Below, piece by piece: positions 21,151 through 29,850 of a stretch of 64,000 nucleotides of DNA. A program made the position numbers and the translations under genes. Positions within the stretch are counted from its first letter, which is position 1; every line of letters begins with the position of its first letter. The stretch comes from Actinobacteria bacterium 69-20. GTDB taxonomy: Bacteria > Actinomycetota > Actinomycetes > Mycobacteriales > Nakamurellaceae. The stretch spans positions 81,589-145,588 of the forward strand of contig MKSW01000036.1 in the NCBI GenBank assembly GCA_001897425.1. Direction: 5' to 3'. The notes below the pieces were generated by a model. That model was not told where the DNA came from. It saw only the letters and a list, made by a program, of their open reading frames with translations, and ran no database searches.

Positions 21151-22406
21151 CGACGCTGGAAGCCCCGCCCGTGCGGAGGCCCGTTGCCGCCGCGCGGCGG
21201 CGGCAGATGCCGGCTGTCGGCTGGCTCGCGATCGTCGCGGTGGGGCTGGCGGTGGTCTCCGCGGTCCGGCTGTTCTCGGGTGCGACGAACCTCACCTCGG
21301 CGGGTGCGGTGGAGGCGGCCATCGCCGCTGCCGTGCCCATCGCCCTCGCCGGGCTGTCCGGCCTATGGTCGGAGCGCGCGGGCGTGGTGAACATCGGCCT
21401 GGAAGGCATGATGATCCTCGGCACGTTCGGCGCGGGGTGGGCCGGCTACCAGTGGGGCCCGTGGGCGGGGGTCTTCTTCGGCGTGGTGTGCGGCGCGCTT
21501 GGGGGCCTCTTGATGGGCATCGCCGCGATCACCTTCGGGGTCGACCACATCATCGCCGGTGTCGCGGTGAACATCATCGCGCCGGGTATCACGCTGTTCC
21601 TTTCGGAGCTGTTGTTCACCAACGCGCCGGGCGGCGGGCAGCGGCAGTCGCCGCCGGTCGCGGACGTCTTCCGGATCACGATCCCCGGGCTGACCACCTG
21701 GCTGGGCACGATCGAAGCGAAGCACTGGTTCTTCGTCTCGGACCTCGCCGGCATCGTCCGCGGAATGACGACGCAGCTCTCCGCGCTCAGCCTGCTGGCG
21801 GCGATCCTCATCGCGGCGAGCGGCTTCGTGCTGTGGCGGACCCGGTTCGGCCTGCGGCTGCGATCCTGCGGCGAGGCTCCGTATGCCGCGGAGTCCCTGG
21901 GTGTGAAGGTGATGCGCTACAAGTACGCGGCGATGACGATCTCCGGCTCGATGGCTGGCCTGGCCGGTTCGTTCCTCGTGATCGGGCTCAAATTTCAGGA
22001 TGGCCAAACGCGAGGGCTGGGCTTCATCGGCCTGGCGTCGATGATCTTCGGTAACTGGCGGCCGGGCGGCCTCGCCATGGGTGCGGCGCTGTTCGGCTAC
22101 ACCGACGGTGTGCGGCTGTACGACTCCGCCAACACCGCACTGCATGCGGTGGTGCTGCTGCTCGCGGTGGCGCTCGTCATCGTGGCCGCCCTGCAGCTGA
22201 AGCAGGGCAATCGGCTGGTGGCGATGTCCGGGCTGATCATCGCGGCCGCGGCCGCATGGTGGTATTTCTCCACCGACCAGGTTCCACGGCAACTCACCAT
22301 CGCCGCCCCCTATGCGATTACGTTGATCGTGATGGGCCTCGCATCGCAAAGACTGCGAATGCCGAAGGCCGACGGCCTGATCTACCGGAAGGGGGGATCG
22401 GCATGA
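21147..22406 (+). CDS. Nucleoside ABC transporter permease 2
   Basis: A 419-residue BPD_transp_2 permease (YufQ/NupQ-like), the partner of the preceding permease. The motif SGLWSERAGVVNIGLEGMM (about residues 71–89) is characteristic. Later motifs are DHIIAGVAVNI and LRSCGEAPYAAESLGV. The C-terminal 70 residues add extra hydrophobic segments. It overlaps both neighbouring genes by four bases. Confidence 0.92.
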   Translation: MTTLEAPPVRRPVAAARRRQMPAVGWLAIVAVGLAVVSAVRLFSGATNLTSAGAVEAAIAAAVPIALAGLSGLWSERAGVVNIGLEGMMILGTFGAGWAGYQWGPWAGVFFGVVCGALGGLLMGIAAITFGVDHIIAGVAVNIIAPGITLFLSELLFTNAPGGGQRQSPPVADVFRITIPGLTTWLGTIEAKHWFFVSDLAGIVRGMTTQLSALSLLAAILIAASGFVLWRTRFGLRLRSCGEAPYAAESLGVKVMRYKYAAMTISGSMAGLAGSFLVIGLKFQDGQTRGLGFIGLASMIFGNWRPGGLAMGAALFGYTDGVRLYDSANTALHAVVLLLAVALVIVAALQLKQGNRLVAMSGLIIAAAAAWWYFSTDQVPRQLTIAAPYAITLIVMGLASQRLRMPKADGLIYRKGGSA

Positions 22407-22885
22407 CGGCATCCTCGGCCGGGCAGGTGCCGGACGCCGCGGCACGCGGCGCGAACAGCGTCATACCCTGGGATGCCTTGCGCGACACGGCGATCGAGGC
22501 CGCACGCAGCGCCTACTGCCCGTACTCGAAGCTCCAGGTGGGCGCCGCGGCGATCGCCGACGACGGCCGGATCATCACCGGATGCAACGTGGAGAACGCC
22601 TCGTACGGGCTCGGCCTGTGCGCGGAGTGCACGCTGGTGGGGCAGCTGCGACTGTCCGGCGGCGGGCGGCTGGTGGCGCTGGCGTGCCGGTCCGGCAGTG
22701 GTGACCTGCTGATGCCGTGCGGCCGGTGCCGGCAGGTGATCTACGAGTTCGGCGGGGCGGACCTGCTCGTCGATACGCCGGAGGGCCCGCGGGACATGAC
22801 CTGGGTGCTCCCCGCCGCATTCGGTCCGGAGCACCTCCCGGCTGCCGGTTCGGGGTCTGGGTCAGCGTCTGGGCCGGCCGCCTGA
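22403..22885 (+). CDS. cdd: Cytidine deaminase
   Basis: Deaminates cytidine and deoxycytidine to uridine forms. The 160-residue protein has the tetrameric-CDA zinc site: C73-A-E75 and P-C106-GR-C109, plus NVENASYGLGLCAE. Two features are unusual. A 20-residue N-terminal lead ([17 protein letters not shown]) is largely encoded by a perfect reverse-strand copy of the dispersed motif, and a Gly/Ser-rich tail ends the protein. It overlaps permease 2 by four bases and lies 63 bases before deoA. Confidence 0.93.
   Translation: MTASSAGQVPDAAARGANSVIPWDALRDTAIEAARSAYCPYSKLQVGAAAIADDGRIITGCNVENASYGLGLCAECTLVGQLRLSGGGRLVALACRSGSGDLLMPCGRCRQVIYEFGGADLLVDTPEGPRDMTWVLPAAFGPEHLPAAGSGSGSASGPAA
22446..22468 (-). 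repeat. Dispersed backbone motif, copy 6
   Basis: Full-length match on the minus strand, identical over 23 bases to copy 1 in purH. It is translated on the plus strand as RGANSVIP near the N-terminus of cytidine deaminase. Confidence 0.8.
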
Positions 22886-22948
22886 CGGCAGCACGCACCA
22901 TACGGCCTCGCGCGGCGCGCGTGGGGCGACAAGGAGATGAGAACAGCA

Positions 22949-24232
22949 ATGGCATTCGCTGCGGTCGACGTGATCAGGGCGAAGCGGGACAAGCGCGAAC
23001 TCACCGCGGAGCAGATTTCGCAGATCATCGCCGGATACACCGCCGGAACCGTCGCCGAGGAGCAGATGTCGGCCCTGTTGATGGCGATCCTGCTGAACGG
23101 CATGTCCGCCGACGAGATCTCGCGGTGGACGAGCGCCATGATCGCGTCCGGCGACCGGATGGATCTGAAGGGTCTGCCCAGGCCCACGGTCGACAAGCAC
23201 TCCACCGGCGGTGTCGGCGACAAGATCTCGCTCCCGCTGGCCCCGTTGGTCGCGGCGTGCGGTGCCGCTGTGCCGCAGTTGTCCGGTCGGGGGCTCGGGC
23301 ACACCGGCGGCACGTTGGACAAGATGGAGTCGATTCCAGGTTGGAGGGCCACGCTGTCGCCGGAGGAGATGCTCGCACAGCTCCGCGACATCGGCGTCGT
23401 GATCTGCGCGGCATCCGACGACCTCGCGCCCGCGGATCGCAAGCTGTACGCGCTACGCGATGTGACCGGAACCGTCGAGTCCATCCCGATGATCGCCGCC
23501 TCCATCATGAGCAAGAAGATCGCTGAGGGCACCGCCTCGCTGGTGCTGGACGTGAAGGTCGGTTCCGGCGCGTTCATGAAGGACGCCACCTCCGCGGCGC
23601 ATCTCGCGCGCACCATGGTGCGGCTCGGCACCGATGCCGGCGTCAGGACGTCGGCGCTGCTCACGGACATGTCCGAACCGCTCGGTCTGGCCGTCGGCAA
23701 CGCGATCGAGGTCGCGGAGGCCGTCGAGGTGCTGGCTGGCGGTGGCCCGGCCGACGTCGTCGAACTGGCGATCGCGCTGGCGCGGGAGATGGTCCACCTG
23801 GCCGGCCTATCGGTGGATCCGGCCGAGGTGCTGGCGTCCGGTGCGGCGATGGATTCGTGGCGGGCGATGGTCGCGGCCCAGGGCGGCGATCCGGACGCCG
23901 CGTTGCCCCGGCCGCAGGAGGTGGAGATCGTCACCGCGCCCGCGGCCGGCGTGATCTCCAAGATGGACGCGCTGGCGGTGGGGATGGCCGCATGGCGGCT
24001 CGGGGCCGGGCGCGCCCGCAAGGAGGATACGGTCCAGGCTGCCGCCGGCGTGCTGTGTCTGGCGAAGCCCGGCGACGAGATCACCCAGGGCGCACCGCTT
24101 TTCGAATTGCACACGGATACTGCGGATCGCATCCCAGCGGCCGCGGCCGAGCTTGCGGCGGCCGTGGAGGTGGTCCCCTCGGGTCGTCCGGTACCGAGGC
24201 GAGCAATTGTGATGAACACGATCCGCGGATGA
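22949..24232 (+). CDS. deoA: Thymidine phosphorylase
   Basis: Phosphorolyses thymidine or deoxyuridine to the base and deoxyribose-1-phosphate. The 427-residue protein shows [19 protein letters not shown] (phosphate loop), [20 protein letters not shown] (family signature) and MSKKIAEG. The ATG at 22949 is preferred to 22937 because AAGGAG (22931–22936) would directly abut the earlier ATG. The stop codon lies within a copy of the dispersed motif (24225–24247). Confidence 0.94.
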   Translation: MAFAAVDVIRAKRDKRELTAEQISQIIAGYTAGTVAEEQMSALLMAILLNGMSADEISRWTSAMIASGDRMDLKGLPRPTVDKHSTGGVGDKISLPLAPLVAACGAAVPQLSGRGLGHTGGTLDKMESIPGWRATLSPEEMLAQLRDIGVVICAASDDLAPADRKLYALRDVTGTVESIPMIAASIMSKKIAEGTASLVLDVKVGSGAFMKDATSAAHLARTMVRLGTDAGVRTSALLTDMSEPLGLAVGNAIEVAEAVEVLAGGGPADVVELAIALAREMVHLAGLSVDPAEVLASGAAMDSWRAMVAAQGGDPDAALPRPQEVEIVTAPAAGVISKMDALAVGMAAWRLGAGRARKEDTVQAAAGVLCLAKPGDEITQGAPLFELHTDTADRIPAAAAELAAAVEVVPSGRPVPRRAIVMNTIRG

Positions 24233-24247
24233 CGCTGTTCGCGCCGC
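24225..24247 (+). repeat. Dispersed backbone motif, copy 7
   Basis: GCGGATGACGCTGTTCGCG then CCGC. The TGA within it is the stop codon of deoA, so the motif straddles a gene end. Confidence 0.75.
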
Positions 24248-24284
24248 AGGCGCGGTGCGTCCGGCGTTGGATACGGTAGGGATC

Positions 24285-25373
24285 ATGCCCGCGCCGATCA
24301 CCCTTGACACCATCCGGAGCGCACCGAAGGCGCTGTTGCACGACCATCTGGACGGTGGTTTGCGGCCTGCGACGATCATCGACCTCGCGCAGCAGTGCGG
24401 CTATACGCGGCTGCCGACGACCGATGCGGCGGAGCTCGGTCGGTGGTTCGTCGACGCGGCCGATTCCGGATCGCTCGAGCGTTATCTGGAAACGTTCGCG
24501 CACACGCTCGCGGTGATGCAGACCCGCGAAGGCCTGGTGCGCGTCGCGTCCGAATGCGCTCAGGACCTGGCGGCCGACGGCGTGGTCTACGCGGAGGTCC
24601 GGTTCGCTCCGGAACAACACCTCGAGCGCGGGTTGACACTGCGCGAGGTTGTGGGGGCCGTGCTGGACGGATTCGCCGAAGGCTCGCGGCTGGCGGCCGG
24701 CGCGGGCCGCGGCATCCGGGTCCGCGCGCTGCTCACCGCCATGCGGCAGGCGGCGCGGTCCAGGGAGATCGCAGAACTGGTGGTCGCGTTCCGCGACCGG
24801 GAGGTGGCGGGCTTCGACATTGCCGGCGCGGAAGCCGGTTTCCCGCCGAGCCGGCACCTGGACGCCTTCGAGTACCTGCAGCGCGAGAACGAGCATTTCA
24901 CCATCCACGCCGGGGAAGGGTTCGGGCTGCCCTCGATCTGGGAGGCGATCCAGTGGTGCGGGGCCGAGCGTCTCGGCCACGGAGTGCGCATCGTCGACGA
25001 CATCACGGTGGCCGACGACGGCACGGTGACGCTCGGCCGGCTCGCCGGATACATCCGCGACCGCCGCATTCCGCTGGAGATCGCGCCGACGTCGAACGTG
25101 CAGACCGGCGCGGCGGCGTCGATCGCGAAACATCCCATCGGGCTGCTCACGGCACTGAAGTTCCGGGTGACGGTGAACACGGACAACCGGCTGATGTCCG
25201 GGGTATCGATGACGAGTGAGATGGCAGCGCTCGTGGAGGCTTTCGGCTACGACTGGGCACGGCTGCAATGGTTCACGATCAACGCGATGAAGTCCGCGTT
25301 CCTGCCGTTCGACGAACGGCTGGCGATCATCGAGAACATCATCAAGCCGGGATACGCGGCACTCATGGCCTGA
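24285..25373 (+). CDS. add: Adenosine deaminase
   Basis: Converts adenosine and deoxyadenosine to inosine forms. The 362-residue enzyme has the zinc ligands H19 and H21 in LLHDHLDGG, the substrate segment HAGEGFG with its catalytic Glu region, LGHGVRI, and a conserved SNVQTG followed by [12 protein letters not shown] with the zinc-binding Asp. The ATG at 24285 is used. An upstream ATG frame reaches back to 24255 but has no good site. It completes the uptake and salvage set begun at 16983. Confidence 0.94.
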   Translation: MPAPITLDTIRSAPKALLHDHLDGGLRPATIIDLAQQCGYTRLPTTDAAELGRWFVDAADSGSLERYLETFAHTLAVMQTREGLVRVASECAQDLAADGVVYAEVRFAPEQHLERGLTLREVVGAVLDGFAEGSRLAAGAGRGIRVRALLTAMRQAARSREIAELVVAFRDREVAGFDIAGAEAGFPPSRHLDAFEYLQRENEHFTIHAGEGFGLPSIWEAIQWCGAERLGHGVRIVDDITVADDGTVTLGRLAGYIRDRRIPLEIAPTSNVQTGAAASIAKHPIGLLTALKFRVTVNTDNRLMSGVSMTSEMAALVEAFGYDWARLQWFTINAMKSAFLPFDERLAIIENIIKPGYAALMA

Positions 25374-25390
25374 CGCTGGTCCGGTCGCGT

Positions 25391-25408
25391 GGCGCGGAGG
25401 ACCGCGCC
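25391..25408. terminator. Hairpin between convergent genes
   Basis: GGCGCGG (25391–25397), a four-base AGGA loop, and CCGCGCC (25402–25408). It lies between the stops of add and the convergent conserved gene and could end transcription from both sides. It has no U-tract. Confidence 0.45.
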
Positions 25409-25412
25409 GGTG

Positions 25413-26651
25413 TTACTTCCAGTCGACCGCGGTGCTGAACGTCTTGACCAGGGCCTGCCACGCCGCGACCTCGTCGTCGAACGGCGGGGACGGGGGCAGC
25501 CGGTCGGGATCGGGTTGCGTCGCGGCCCGCACGAGGTTGCCGAGCGGAGTCGCCGTGGACAGCGCCTCGGACACCTCGTCGTCGCCGCGCACGGCCGCAC
25601 TGTCGGAGAGCAACTCCACCGCCAGGCCCAGCTGCGTCGCATCGACGGCCTGCGGGCCGTCGAGAAGCTGATCCGCCAGGCCGTCCAGGACGTAGGTGTT
25701 CTCCGGGCCGGCGATCACCGAGGCTTCGCCGCCGGCAACCGCCTCCCTGATCGTCGTCCAGGCGTCCAGCCGACTGAGCGCGTTCTCCGCCGTCGCGTCG
25801 GACAGGTACTCCTCGAGCGCGGACGGCGACGGGTACAGCTGGATGCGCCCGCCGACGGACAGGAAGACCGCCGCATCGTCCAGGTAGCAGCGCAGCGTCC
25901 ACCCCGTACGTTCTTCGCAGGTGACCGACACACAGTCGATGCCGACCTCGTCCCAGAACCGGAGATCCGCGTCGCGCTCCGGACCCTCGTCGGAGCCGCC
26001 CGCGTCGGCGCCGGCTCGATCGTCGGTCGTCTCGACGGCGTGCTCCGCTTCGCCGACGGCGTCGATCTCGGCCTGCGCAGCTGCGACCGCGTCGGGATCG
26101 ACGTCCGGGGTGACGACCAGCGCGTCCAGGGCCTCGATCACCTCATCCCATCGCGCGGCGACCACGGACCCGACCTCGTGCCAGAGCTTCTTGCCGGCGC
26201 GGCCGATGAAGGCGGTCGGACCCTGTGCGGCCAGGGCGAAACCGGCCGACTGCGCCAGCACCTCGTCGACGACCGGCAGATCGCACACATCGGCGAGCGA
26301 GTGCAGGATCGCGACGGTGTCGGACAGCTCGGCGAGCGACCATACATCTGGCGGCGCGGAGACCAGTTCGGGCACGCCGACGATGTCGAACCGGTGGTCG
26401 TCGTCGGGTTCGAGTTCGTCGGCCAGGGACCGGCGGGCGACGCCCCACGCGGGATGATCGGTCAGATCATGGTCCGCGTCGGAGCGGATGAACGCCGCCA
26501 GGTGTGCCGCATCCGGTAGCACGTAAAGGTTCTCGCCGTGCCCGAGGAACGCCTCCCACTCCTCGCCGTCCTCGGTCCACCGCGGCGCCCACAACGTGAC
26601 ACCGTCGCCCTGGGTCAGGCTCAGCTGGATCGGGATGATGTCGGCTGGCAC
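25413..26651 (-). CDS. Conserved actinobacterial protein of unknown function (Rv3311-like by context)
   Basis: A 412-residue soluble acidic protein with no catalytic motif that I recognise. It looks like two related halves: each has a segment of the form YVLPDAAHLAAFI or QLYPSPSALEEYL, followed by DAWTTIREAV-like helices. An Asp/Glu/Ala-rich linker (about 195–235) joins them. In mycobacteria a conserved protein of similar size sits beside add, deoA and cdd and is sometimes labelled a primosomal protein. The link here is from position and general look, not from alignment. No signal peptide is seen. Confidence 0.7.
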   Translation of the reverse strand: MPADIIPIQLSLTQGDGVTLWAPRWTEDGEEWEAFLGHGENLYVLPDAAHLAAFIRSDADHDLTDHPAWGVARRSLADELEPDDDHRFDIVGVPELVSAPPDVWSLAELSDTVAILHSLADVCDLPVVDEVLAQSAGFALAAQGPTAFIGRAGKKLWHEVGSVVAARWDEVIEALDALVVTPDVDPDAVAAAQAEIDAVGEAEHAVETTDDRAGADAGGSDEGPERDADLRFWDEVGIDCVSVTCEERTGWTLRCYLDDAAVFLSVGGRIQLYPSPSALEEYLSDATAENALSRLDAWTTIREAVAGGEASVIAGPENTYVLDGLADQLLDGPQAVDATQLGLAVELLSDSAAVRGDDEVSEALSTATPLGNLVRAATQPDPDRLPPSPPFDDEVAAWQALVKTFSTAVDWK

Positions 26652-26803
26652 GGTGGCGTCCTCTCGGGTCTCCGGCCGGGGCCGGTGTGGTGCCGGCCCG
26701 GCCGACGCGCCGGGCCGGTCACGAGCCTAGCGGGGCGGACGGGGCGCGCGCACTGCGGTCGCGCTGCTATCGCGCGGAGATACCGCGGAGATACGCAGCC
26801 GCT

Positions 26804-26827
26804 GCACCCCGGAACATCGTCATACTC
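26804..26827 (-). repeat. Dispersed backbone motif, copy 8
   Basis: On the minus strand it reads GAGTATGACGATGTTCC then GGGGTGC. It overlaps the 3' end of the membrane-protein gene at 26820. Its right half matches copy 12 rather than the GCGCCGC type. Confidence 0.65.
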
Positions 26828-28103
26828 GCTGCTGAAACAGGCGGGTGGCGACGTGCACGAGGACCGCGGTACCGAAGGTCGCGGGGATCCACATCAGCAG
26901 CCCCAATCGCTCGGCCTCCTGCGGGAGCGGATGCGCGGCGACCTGCGCGGCGCCGGCGGCGAACAGCGCCAGCGCCGGCCACAGCAGATCCCGCCGCCAC
27001 CGCACGAGCGCCGCGGCACCGATCAGCGCGCACGCCACCACGGCCCAGGACGCCGACGGTGTCGCGAGCCAGGCCGGCCAGAAGTGGACGTTCGCCGCGG
27101 CGAGCCGCCGCCACGGGTCGGGCACCAGTGGGTCGGCGAAGTGGTTGGTGAACGTGTCCTGCAAGGTGACCGCGGCGCCGGGGAGGCCCAGCACCGGCAT
27201 CGCCAGCATGGTGAGCCCGGTGGCCCCTGCGCAGACGCCCGCAAGGGTGAACATCGCTCTCTGGCGGGCGCGCGCCGCCCAGAGCCCGAGCGCGACGCAC
27301 GCGGCGGCCATCGCCGCCGAGATCAGCAGCAGGCTGGAGAATCGGACGAAGCCGAGCGCGAGCCAGGACGCTGCCGTCACGGCGATGCCGGCGCCGGTCC
27401 GGCCGCGGAGGGCGAGCACCACCCCCGCCACGGCGCCGAGAACGCACAGGTCGCCGAGCCCCTCGCCGAGCCCCTGCAGCGCCCACCAGCCGAGCGGGCT
27501 CACCAGGTAGACGACCTGCCCGGCGCCGGCCGCGAACGCTGACAGGCGGGCGAGGCGAAGCACGGCGTAGGCGACCAGTCCGCCCGCCGCGGCCAGTGCG
27601 AACCCGAGGATCCGCATGCCGTCGATCACGCCCCACGCGGCGACGAACGGCGCGAGGAGAAGCGGGTAGCCCGGTCGGGTGGTGAAGATCGACTGGTATC
27701 GCGGGTCGAGTGTGGTGAGATCGCCTGCGGGGCCGTACTTGTCGAGGCACGCGGTGACGCTCTGCGCTCGCTCGGCGGGAGAGCTGTCGATCGGGACCCA
27801 GGTGTCGGCGCGAAAGGCTTGATCGGCGCGCGACTCGCAGAAGGCGTTGAGGGCCGTCATGTGCGCGTCGCCGGGGCTGGCGCCCAGGATCTTCTCGGCC
27901 TGTTTCGCGTACCGGTAGGAGTCCGGGAACAGGGCCCAACCGGAACCGAGCAGCGGCTGCAGCACCAGGAAGGCCACCGTGACCAGGATCGGCAGTGCCC
28001 ACCAGCGCAGCCGTCGATGCCGCGCGGCGGGTTCATCGTCGGCCGCGAGACCGTCCTTGCGCGTGGCCCCCTCGCCGTCGGGGCCGGCGTCGACGGCCCT
28101 CAC
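26820..28103 (-). CDS. Polytopic membrane protein, possible GT-C-type glycosyltransferase
   Basis: A 427-residue protein with about ten hydrophobic segments. After the first membrane span there is an extracytoplasmic loop with LFPDSYRYAKQAEKIL, an acidic motif in the place where GT-C glycosyltransferases carry catalytic acids. This is suggestive only. The GTG start (complement at 28101–28103) overlaps the fprA stop by four bases, indicating coupling. The much longer open frame upstream is only the shadow of fprA. I cannot name a substrate. Confidence 0.65.
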   Translation of the reverse strand: MRAVDAGPDGEGATRKDGLAADDEPAARHRRLRWWALPILVTVAFLVLQPLLGSGWALFPDSYRYAKQAEKILGASPGDAHMTALNAFCESRADQAFRADTWVPIDSSPAERAQSVTACLDKYGPAGDLTTLDPRYQSIFTTRPGYPLLLAPFVAAWGVIDGMRILGFALAAAGGLVAYAVLRLARLSAFAAGAGQVVYLVSPLGWWALQGLGEGLGDLCVLGAVAGVVLALRGRTGAGIAVTAASWLALGFVRFSSLLLISAAMAAACVALGLWAARARQRAMFTLAGVCAGATGLTMLAMPVLGLPGAAVTLQDTFTNHFADPLVPDPWRRLAAANVHFWPAWLATPSASWAVVACALIGAAALVRWRRDLLWPALALFAAGAAQVAAHPLPQEAERLGLLMWIPATFGTAVLVHVATRLFQQRV

Positions 28104-29539
28104 CCGTCCCGGCGCCCGGTGGTATCCGCCCGGAACGCGTTCGGATCCCCCCTGAACGTGGTCGGGTCCGCTCGGGCAATGGTCGTCATCTCCGTGCGCG
28201 AGATCACCTTGATGCGTTCCCGCGGCAGGCTCGCGCCGGCGGCGGTGGCGGCCCTGCCGAGCGAACGCTCGTGGGCGTCGAGGCGATCCCACCCGGTGAA
28301 GTCGGTGAGTTCGAGGCCCTTCGCGGCCAGATGATCGAGCACGGCCTGCCGGTCCCGTCGCGGGGCACGGCGCAGGCGGGGCGCGTCGGCGAGCAGGTTC
28401 GCGACGGTCTCCGCCGCGTCGGATTTCGTCGAACCGATCAGGCCCACCGGTCCGCGCTTGACCCATCCGGTGGCGTAGAGGCCGGGCACCCGCTGCCCGC
28501 CGTCGAGGACCCGCCCGGCGACATTCGGCAGCACGTTCGAGGTGGCGTCCCAGGGCAGCCCGTCGACCGGTTCGGACCGGTAGCCGACCGCGCGGTACAC
28601 CGCCTGCACCTCCCAGTCGGTGAACTCGCCCGTCCCGTGAGCCGTGCCGTCGCCGCTGAGCTCCTGCCGTTCGGTCCGCAGCCCGGTCACGTGGTCGTCG
28701 CCGAGCACGGCCACCGGGTTCTGCAGGAAATGAATATGGATGCGGCGATGCGGGCCGGGCGTCGGCTCGCGCAGCGCCCACTCGGAGAGCACGTCGACCA
28801 CCATGCGCAGCGACTTCGAGCCCTTGAGCGCCTTCTCCGAGGCCTCGTCGAACTCCATGCCGGCCGGGTCGACCACGGCCTGCACATTGGGCGAGCGATC
28901 GATATCGCGCAGCTCGACCGGCGTGAACTTCGCCTGCGCGGGCCCGCGGCGGGCGAACATGTGCACGTCGGTGACGGCCGACGTCTTGAGCGCCGCATGC
29001 ACGTGCGGCGGGATCTCCGTGTACAGCAGCTCGTCACCGGTGCGCGCGAGTATGCGGGAGACGTCCAGTGCGACGTTGCCCACCCCGATCACCGCGACCG
29101 AGGACGCGCCCGTCAGGTCCCAGGCCTGCTCCCGGTCCGGGTGGGCGTCGTAGAACGACACGAACTCGGCCGCGCCGTGGGATCCAGGCAGGTCCATCCC
29201 GGGCAGCTCGACGTGACGGTCGCGCTCGGCCCCGGTGGCCACGATGATGGCGTCGAAGAACTCGCGCAACTCACCGATGCTGATGTCGACCCCGACGTGG
29301 ACGTTGCCGTGGAACGTGATGCGCGGGTTGGACATCACGTGATGCAGCGAGTTGATGATGCCCTTGATCCGCGGGTGGTCGGGCGCGACGCCGTACCGGA
29401 TCAGCCCGTAGGGGGTCGGCAGCCGGTCGAAGATGTCGACGGTCGCGCCGGGGTCGGACTTACACAGGATGTCCGCGGCGTAGATGCCTGCCGGGCCGGC
29501 GCCGATCACAGCCACCCGCAGCGGCTGGTGTTCGGGCAT
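28100..29539 (-). CDS. fprA: Ferredoxin/adrenodoxin-type NADP+ reductase
   Basis: A 479-residue FAD enzyme that moves electrons between NADPH and ferredoxin, for example to supply cytochromes P450. It has the FAD motif VIGAGPAGIYAADIL near the start, PYGLIRYGVAPDHP, the NADP motif VIGVGNVALDVSRIL, and GLYATGWVKRGPVGLIGSTKSDA. The start at 29539 (MPEHQPLRV) is preferred because AAGGAG lies nine bases upstream; further ATGs exist at 29572 and 29584. Length is near the mycobacterial FprA (about 456), with a slightly longer C-terminus. Confidence 0.92.
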   Translation of the reverse strand: MPEHQPLRVAVIGAGPAGIYAADILCKSDPGATVDIFDRLPTPYGLIRYGVAPDHPRIKGIINSLHHVMSNPRITFHGNVHVGVDISIGELREFFDAIIVATGAERDRHVELPGMDLPGSHGAAEFVSFYDAHPDREQAWDLTGASSVAVIGVGNVALDVSRILARTGDELLYTEIPPHVHAALKTSAVTDVHMFARRGPAQAKFTPVELRDIDRSPNVQAVVDPAGMEFDEASEKALKGSKSLRMVVDVLSEWALREPTPGPHRRIHIHFLQNPVAVLGDDHVTGLRTERQELSGDGTAHGTGEFTDWEVQAVYRAVGYRSEPVDGLPWDATSNVLPNVAGRVLDGGQRVPGLYATGWVKRGPVGLIGSTKSDAAETVANLLADAPRLRRAPRRDRQAVLDHLAAKGLELTDFTGWDRLDAHERSLGRAATAAGASLPRERIKVISRTEMTTIARADPTTFRGDPNAFRADTTGRRDG

Positions 29540-29850
29540 CGCTTTCGGCTCCTTCGGCGCGTCGGTCGGCATCTGTCGGGCCATCTCCTTGCTGATATTG
29601 ATGCTGATATTTCCCCGCCCCTGCGGTGACGTGCGCGGCGTTGGCCGCCGACCGGCGCCGGGTCGACGCGCGGTGCGCCGCGGGAGCGGCAGCCGTTTCA
29701 AGGTTACCGGTCACGTCGGCCGCAAATCTGCGCAGCCAGCGGTTATCGTCGGTGTGGCCAATGGTGACCGCGTGACTGGAGTGACGCCAGACGACTCCGG
29801 ATGACGCGGCTTGAGGAGACCATGGCCCTGCACGACCAGGGGAGAGGTTT

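Noticed and set aside
28104-28781. Long minus-strand extension of the membrane protein at 26820
   Set aside because: It is Arg/Pro-rich shadow sequence of fprA. The GTG overlapping the fprA stop gives a well-formed membrane protein.
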